A stretch of DNA of 64,000 nt, from the NCBI RefSeq assembly GCF_000716715.1, contig NZ_JNYJ01000004.1:124001-188000 (forward strand), in the 5' to 3' direction. Below the pieces are notes generated by a model, which was given only the letters and a program-made list of their open reading frames with translations, searched no databases and was not told the DNA's origin. A program made the position numbers and the translations under genes. Origin of the DNA: Dactylosporangium aurantiacum. GTDB taxonomy: Bacteria > Actinomycetota > Actinomycetes > Mycobacteriales > Micromonosporaceae. Positions 60,419-64,000 of this stretch are shown here, one piece after another (position 1 is the first letter of the stretch; each line of letters starts with the position of its first letter).

Positions 60419-60463
60419 CACCGCCCCGGCTGCCAGCGCTACGCGCACGGGTCCGGGGCGGTG
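60419..60463 (-). other. hairpin in the groES-groEL intergenic region
   Basis: An 11-bp stem (caccgccccgg / ccggggcggtg, 23-base loop) lies between the groES stop and groEL start in the same transcript. It could attenuate transcription or mark an RNA processing site that alters the GroES:GroEL ratio (inference). Confidence 0.5.
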
Positions 60464-60486
60464 GCCACTGCTCTACTTGGTCTGGG

Positions 60487-60801
60487 TCACTTCTCGATGA
60501 CCGCGAGGACGTCACGGGCGGAGAGCACGAGGTACTCCTGGCCGCCGTACTTGACCTCGGTGCCGCCGTACTTCGAGTAGATGACGGTGTCGCCGACCTT
60601 GACGTCGATCGGGACCCGGTTGCCCTTGTCGTCGACACGACCGGGGCCCACAGCCTGGACGGTGCCCTCCTGGGGCTTCTCCTTGGCGGTGTCCGGGATG
60701 ACGATGCCCGAGGCGGTGGTCGTCTCAGCCTCGTTGGCCTGGACCAGGATGCGGTCCTCGAGCGGCTTGATCGCAACCTTCGTCGCGGTAGTCACGGGCA
60801 T
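60487..60801 (-). CDS. groES: co-chaperonin GroES
   Basis: The 104-residue lid of the GroEL chamber, with [18 protein letters not shown] at the start, the mobile loop [19 protein letters not shown] and the [20 protein letters not shown] core. ATG 60801 has an AGGAGGGT site. It is the first gene of the groES-groEL operon and is preceded by two CIRCE operators, the binding sites of the HrcA heat-shock repressor. Confidence 0.98.
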   Translation of the reverse strand: MPVTTATKVAIKPLEDRILVQANEAETTTASGIVIPDTAKEKPQEGTVQAVGPGRVDDKGNRVPIDVKVGDTVIYSKYGGTEVKYGGQEYLVLSARDVLAVIEK

Positions 60802-60880
60802 ACCCTCCTGGGGTATTGATTCTTACGCTATCGAGTGCCCGGTGAAGCCGTCGTCGCGGGTGCCGGCTCCAGCCGGTTGG

Positions 60881-60907
60881 CTGGCACCCTCGACACGAGA
60901 GTGCTAA
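60881..60907. promoter_or_regulatory. CIRCE element 1 (HrcA operator) upstream of groES
   Basis: CTGGCACCC, nine bases, then GAGTGCTAA. The right arm is identical to the CIRCE consensus (TTAGCACTC, N9, GAGTGCTAA) and the left matches six of nine positions. It lies 80-106 bases upstream of groES. Confidence 0.8.
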
Positions 60908-60926
60908 TCGGAGGTTATGTCGCTGG

Positions 60927-60953
60927 CTAGCACTCCGTCAAGGAGAGTGCCAA
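60927..60953. promoter_or_regulatory. CIRCE element 2 (HrcA operator) upstream of groES
   Basis: CTAGCACTC, nine bases (cgtcaagga), then GAGTGCCAA. The left arm matches CIRCE in eight of nine positions and the right also in eight of nine. It is centred 46 bases from CIRCE element 1. Two CIRCE sites ahead of groES-groEL1 are typical for actinobacteria. Confidence 0.9.
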
Positions 60954-61031
60954 ACACGCCACGAAATCACCCGCCGTCGGCTACGCGACGCACAGCGGCC
61001 GGACACCTCCGCGAGATCTACCCTCGGCGGT

Positions 61032-61793
61032 ATGAAGAGGCTGTTCGGCGCGTTGATCGTCGCCATTCTCACCGTGGGGTCCGTGGCCGCCTGCGGCAAG
61101 AAGGACGGCGGCGCCACGCCCGAGGCCGCCGCCAGCACCGGCCCGACCGACTCCGCCGCGTTCGGCGAGGGCCCGGGCGGCAGTGGCCAGCCAGCCAACC
61201 CGTCCGCCACCGCTGAGCCGTCGTCGGCGGACAAGAGCCCGGCCGGGCCCACCTACCCGGGCGATGCCAAGGGCTACTGCCAGGCGGTGGTCTCCGCGTG
61301 GACCAGGAACGACTCCGGCCGCATCAAGCAGCTGGCCGCCGGCGGCGCCGTGTCGAACTTCCAGTACATCGAGAAGGGCGCCGACGCCAACTGGAAGTAC
61401 GTGAAGAAGGACGGCTCCGACTGCGTCCTGCGCAACGACCACGGCGACCAGCTCCAGGTCACCCTCGACGAGCACAACCTCGGCAAGCCGCAGGCCGTCA
61501 CGGACGTCGTGATCGAGAAGACCGAGTACCCGTCCGACCCGTCCAGCTACGTCAACAACTTCATCAACGCCTGGTACAACGGCAACACGCAGCGCATGGC
61601 GACCTACTCCAGCAACTCCATCGCCGGCTCCTACGGCGGCAAGAAGGCCCCGCCGAACTGGACGGAGAGCCAGCCCAAGGAGGACAAGGGCGACTACTGG
61701 CTGGTGCGGGGCTCGTCGAACGCCGGCGACAGCTATACCTTCAAGGTCAAGAAGAGTCTCGGCAAGGCCAACGGCATCCTAGGGATCTCATAA
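61032..61793 (+). CDS. lipoprotein of unknown function
   Basis: A 253-residue lipoprotein with signal MKRLFGALIVAILTVGSVAAC (lipobox VAAC), a Gly/Pro/Ser-rich linker to about residue 78 and a soluble domain of about 170 residues. The domain has two similar halves, beginning GYCQAVVSAWTRNDSGRI and SSYVNNFINAWYNGNTQRM. Each resembles the start of an NTF2-like helical segment. No family was recognised. ATG 61032 is clear. The gene lies just three bases before the methyltransferase gene, so both are probably co-transcribed. Confidence 0.8.
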   Translation: MKRLFGALIVAILTVGSVAACGKKDGGATPEAAASTGPTDSAAFGEGPGGSGQPANPSATAEPSSADKSPAGPTYPGDAKGYCQAVVSAWTRNDSGRIKQLAAGGAVSNFQYIEKGADANWKYVKKDGSDCVLRNDHGDQLQVTLDEHNLGKPQAVTDVVIEKTEYPSDPSSYVNNFINAWYNGNTQRMATYSSNSIAGSYGGKKAPPNWTESQPKEDKGDYWLVRGSSNAGDSYTFKVKKSLGKANGILGIS

Positions 61794-61796
61794 CGC

Positions 61797-62990
61797 ATGC
61801 TCGAACAGGCGCTCCAGGCCGCGGCGGCCCTGCCCGACGGGGACCCGCTCGCGGCCGCGTCGGCGCTGCGGGCGGCCGGCTTCCCGCCGGACCTCGCCGC
61901 GGCGGCGCTGACGCAGGTGGCGCTGCGGCGCAAGGCGGCGGCCAAGTTCGGCGCCGACGCGGCGGTGATGCACTTCACCCGCGCCGGGCTGGAGCAGGCC
62001 ACCCGGGGTCCGGTCGCGGCCCGGCGGGCGGCCCGGCTCGCCGCCGCAGGCGCCACCCACGTCGCCGACCTGGGCTGCGGCATCGGCGCCGACACCGTCG
62101 CGTTCGCCCGGGCCGGCCTGCGCGTCCACGCGGTCGACGCGTCCGCCGAAGCGGCCGCGGCGGCGGACGCGAACGTGCGCGCGCTCGGTCTGGCCGACCG
62201 GGTCCACGTGGAGACCCGCGACGCGACCGACGTCGCGCTGGACGAGGTCGACGCCGTGTTCTGCGACCCGGCCCGGCGCACGTCCGGCGGCCGGCGGGTG
62301 TTCGACCCGCGGGCCTATTCGCCGCCGTGGGACTTCGTCGTCGGGTTGGCGGCCCGGGTACCGATGACGGTGCTGAAACTGGCGCCCGGGATCGACCACG
62401 CGCTGCTGCCGCCCGGCGCCGAGGGCGAGTGGGTCTCGGTCGACGGCGACGTGGTGGAGGCGGCCGCGTGGTGCGGTCCCCTCGCGACCGCGCCGCGCCG
62501 GGCGACCCTGTTCCAGGGTGCCGAGGTCGTGTCGCTGACGGGCACCGGCCTGGCGTCCGCTCCTGTCGGACCTGTCGGAAATTTCGTCTATGACCCGGAC
62601 GGGGCGGTGGTCCGGTCGCATCTCGTGGCCGAGTTCGCCGCGACCGTCGACGGCACCCTCGCCGACCCGACCATCGCGTACGTGCACACCGCGTCGGCGG
62701 TGCCCAGCCCGTACGGACGCTGCTATCAGGTGCTCGACCAGCTGCCGGTGGCGGTCAAGCGGCTGCGGGGCGCGCTGCGGTCGCTGGACGTCGGCTCGCT
62801 CACGATCCTGAAACGCGGCTCGGCGCTGGACGTGGAGGAGCTGCGCAGGTCACTGCGCCTGTCCGGGACCCGGGCCGCGGTGATCGCGCTGACCCGGGTC
62901 GCCGGCGCGCCCGCCGTGCTGCTGCTGGACCGGGTCACCGGCGCGGGCCTCAGTACAGCTGCTGACCCAGCCGGCGCTGCAGGTCGATGA
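61797..62990 (+). CDS. class I SAM-dependent methyltransferase with THUMP-like C-terminal domain
   Basis: The 397-residue protein has an N-terminal helical region (1-85) and a Rossmann methyltransferase domain, with SAM loop VADLGCGIGADTVAFARAG near 88, acidic residue in VHAVDASAEAA and the motif FCDPARRTSGGRR (about 159). A C-terminal THUMP-like domain ends the protein (SLDVGSLTILKRGSALD near 325). Proteins of this build are predicted RNA methyltransferases, but the target is unknown. It overlaps the opposite-strand gene 62950-63696 by 41 bases. ATG 61797 is the first codon after the lipoprotein stop. Confidence 0.88.
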   Translation: MLEQALQAAAALPDGDPLAAASALRAAGFPPDLAAAALTQVALRRKAAAKFGADAAVMHFTRAGLEQATRGPVAARRAARLAAAGATHVADLGCGIGADTVAFARAGLRVHAVDASAEAAAAADANVRALGLADRVHVETRDATDVALDEVDAVFCDPARRTSGGRRVFDPRAYSPPWDFVVGLAARVPMTVLKLAPGIDHALLPPGAEGEWVSVDGDVVEAAAWCGPLATAPRRATLFQGAEVVSLTGTGLASAPVGPVGNFVYDPDGAVVRSHLVAEFAATVDGTLADPTIAYVHTASAVPSPYGRCYQVLDQLPVAVKRLRGALRSLDVGSLTILKRGSALDVEELRRSLRLSGTRAAVIALTRVAGAPAVLLLDRVTGAGLSTAADPAGAAGR

Positions 62991-63696
62991 GCACGTCGTC
63001 GGCCAGCTCCTCCGGCGGCCGGCGGCCGAGCTGGTCCGCGAGCATCCGCCCCGACTCGCGGCACATGTCCCACGTGACCCGCTCGTGCAGCCAGCGCAGC
63101 CACTCCACGACGTCGTTGATGAAGAACGCGACGATCTGCTCCGAGCCGCGGACCCGCCGCTCCTCCCCCATCACCGTCAGCGCCGCCGCCAGCCGCCGGC
63201 GCGGGAAGTCGTGGCCGGCCAGGGCGTCGGCGAACACGTCGGCCCGGTGCCGCGGCGCGGTCGGCGCGACCGTCAGCTTCGGGAACGGCGGGTCGCCCGA
63301 CGTCCACACCTGCGCGCTGCGCGGCACGAACTCCGGCTCCAGCACCACGTCGATCCGCGACGCGTGCCCCGGGTCGTCGACGGCGACGAGCACCCGCGGC
63401 TCCACCGAGCTGACCTTCGTCACGAACCGCGACAGCCCCGTCGCCTCCTCCACACAGAACCTGGCATCGGGCAGGTCGAGCACCCCGTCGAACACCAGCC
63501 GGCCGACCCGCGGCCCGGCCCCCTGCCACAGCCGCACCCTGACCAGCCCGACCTGCGGCCGCGCCGCGACCCGCACGTGCCGGTCGGTCGCCGTGACCGG
63601 CCCGTCACCGTCGAAGACGGACATGTCACGGCCGCTCGTGGCGCCCAGGAAGATGTGCCCATAGCCCAGGTACATCTGGACGGCACCGATCTGCAT
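62950..63696 (-). CDS. conserved-looking protein of unknown function
   Basis: The product (248 residues from ATG 63696) is soluble and lacks signal peptide or membrane helices. It has an N-terminal beta-rich half (YLGYGHIFLGATSGRDMSVF, RVRVAARPQVGLVRVRLW) and an alpha-helical C-terminal part (EQIVAFFINDVVEWLRWLHE, MCRESGRMLADQLG). I could not assign it to a family. The start lies 17 bases from the divergent ybaK-type start, so both promoters overlap the other gene's beginning. GC skew and codon use look like neighbouring genes, arguing that it is a real gene. Confidence 0.65.
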   Translation of the reverse strand: MQIGAVQMYLGYGHIFLGATSGRDMSVFDGDGPVTATDRHVRVAARPQVGLVRVRLWQGAGPRVGRLVFDGVLDLPDARFCVEEATGLSRFVTKVSSVEPRVLVAVDDPGHASRIDVVLEPEFVPRSAQVWTSGDPPFPKLTVAPTAPRHRADVFADALAGHDFPRRRLAAALTVMGEERRVRGSEQIVAFFINDVVEWLRWLHERVTWDMCRESGRMLADQLGRRPPEELADDVLIDLQRRLGQQLY

Positions 63697-63713
63697 CTCG
63701 CTATTGTGGGCCA

Positions 63714-64000
63714 GTGGCGAGCAAGGGCACTCCGGCGACCGCACTGTTGACGCGGCAGAAGATCGCGTTCACCCCACACACCTACGAGGTCGACCCCAGA
63801 GCCGGCTCGTACGGCGAGGCGGCCGCCGCGGCCCTCGGCGTCGACCCGGCCCGGCTGTTCAAGACCCTCGTCACCACCATCGACGGCCAGCTCACGGTCG
63901 GTGTCGTGCCCGTCTCCGCGTCCCTGGACCTCAAGGCCCTGGCCGCCGCCGTGGGCGGCAAACGCGCCACGATGGCCGAGCCCGCCGCCGCCGAACGCGC
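63714..64000 (+). CDS. ybaK: Cys-tRNA(Pro)/Cys-tRNA(Cys) deacylase YbaK (partial, cut by right edge)
   Basis: The first 95 residues of a YbaK/EbsC-type protein are present: MASKGTPATALLTRQKIAFTP-type N-terminus, YGEAAAAALGVDPARLFKTL with the catalytic lysine region near 47, then VGVVPVSASLDLKALAAAVG and the lysine of GGKRATMA. YbaK removes cysteine mischarged on tRNA-Pro. GTG 63714 is the start with the expected N-terminus. The C-terminal part lies outside the window. Confidence 0.93.
   Translation, partial: MASKGTPATALLTRQKIAFTPHTYEVDPRAGSYGEAAAAALGVDPARLFKTLVTTIDGQLTVGVVPVSASLDLKALAAAVGGKRATMAEPAAAER

Overview
This is a very GC-rich, gene-dense chromosomal window from an actinobacterium, most likely a member of the Micromonosporaceae or a close relative. 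The evidence is the frequent GTG starts, the WhiD and BldM developmental regulators, a GroEL1 with a histidine-rich tail, CIRCE operators, and gene orders shared with Streptomyces and Mycobacterium: sucC-sucD-perM-purN-purH, pcrA next to chorismate mutase, and guaB3-guaB-DUF5319-bldM-whiD-groEL-groES. No tRNA, rRNA, CRISPR array, prophage or insertion sequence was seen. The species assignment is inference.

Layout. 1-13.2 kb: a cell-surface polysaccharide set (chain-length/tyrosine-kinase-like protein cut by the left edge, an APS kinase with a decayed ATP-sulfurylase half, a WecG-type glycosyltransferase, a sulfotransferase and a GT2 glycosyltransferase), interrupted by the housekeeping genes ppc and mfd. 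The spacer after mfd carries a GACGTC-anchored tandem array and a second, decayed copy of the mfd 3' end. 13.2-25.8 kb: icd, a membrane beta-propeller protein, a 1.1-kb repeat-bearing spacer, folD, a lipoprotein serine hydrolase, purH-purN, a DUF4190 protein, perM, sucD-sucC. 25.8-32 kb: a hairpin-rich spacer, an orphan B12-binding protein, an M23 peptidase, pcrA, chorismate mutase behind a Tyr/Phe leader-peptide attenuator, and a PIG-L deacetylase.

32-40.3 kb: an envelope region with an LPXTG thioester surface protein, a PspC-type sensor kinase and its LuxR-type regulator, a divergent PspC membrane protein with a small partner, then psd and pssA for phosphatidylethanolamine synthesis; psd carries an extra N-terminal domain. 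40.4-45.5 kb: two adjacent double-NUDIX proteins, guaA and a GMC oxidoreductase. 45.6-52 kb: a block with an M48-like protein lacking the metal motif, a solute-binding lipoprotein, and a two-gene remnant or minimal conservon (cvnA-cvnB). 52.4-64 kb: guaB3, guaB, DUF5319, bldM, whiD, a membrane molybdopterin oxidoreductase, groEL and groES under two CIRCE sites, a lipoprotein, a methyltransferase, an unrecognised protein, and a ybaK-type deacylase cut by the right edge.

The strongest non-gene signals are the attenuator at 30.67-30.82 kb, the mfd-tail duplication at 10.05-10.18 kb, the tandem arrays at 9.76-10.0 and 52.1-52.3 kb, and the hairpin series at 25.8-26.1 kb. I did not find an unmistakable new multi-gene system. 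The best candidates for new biology are the sulfated-polysaccharide module, the PspC/thioester-adhesin envelope region, the methyltransferase-like psd fusion and the attenuator.
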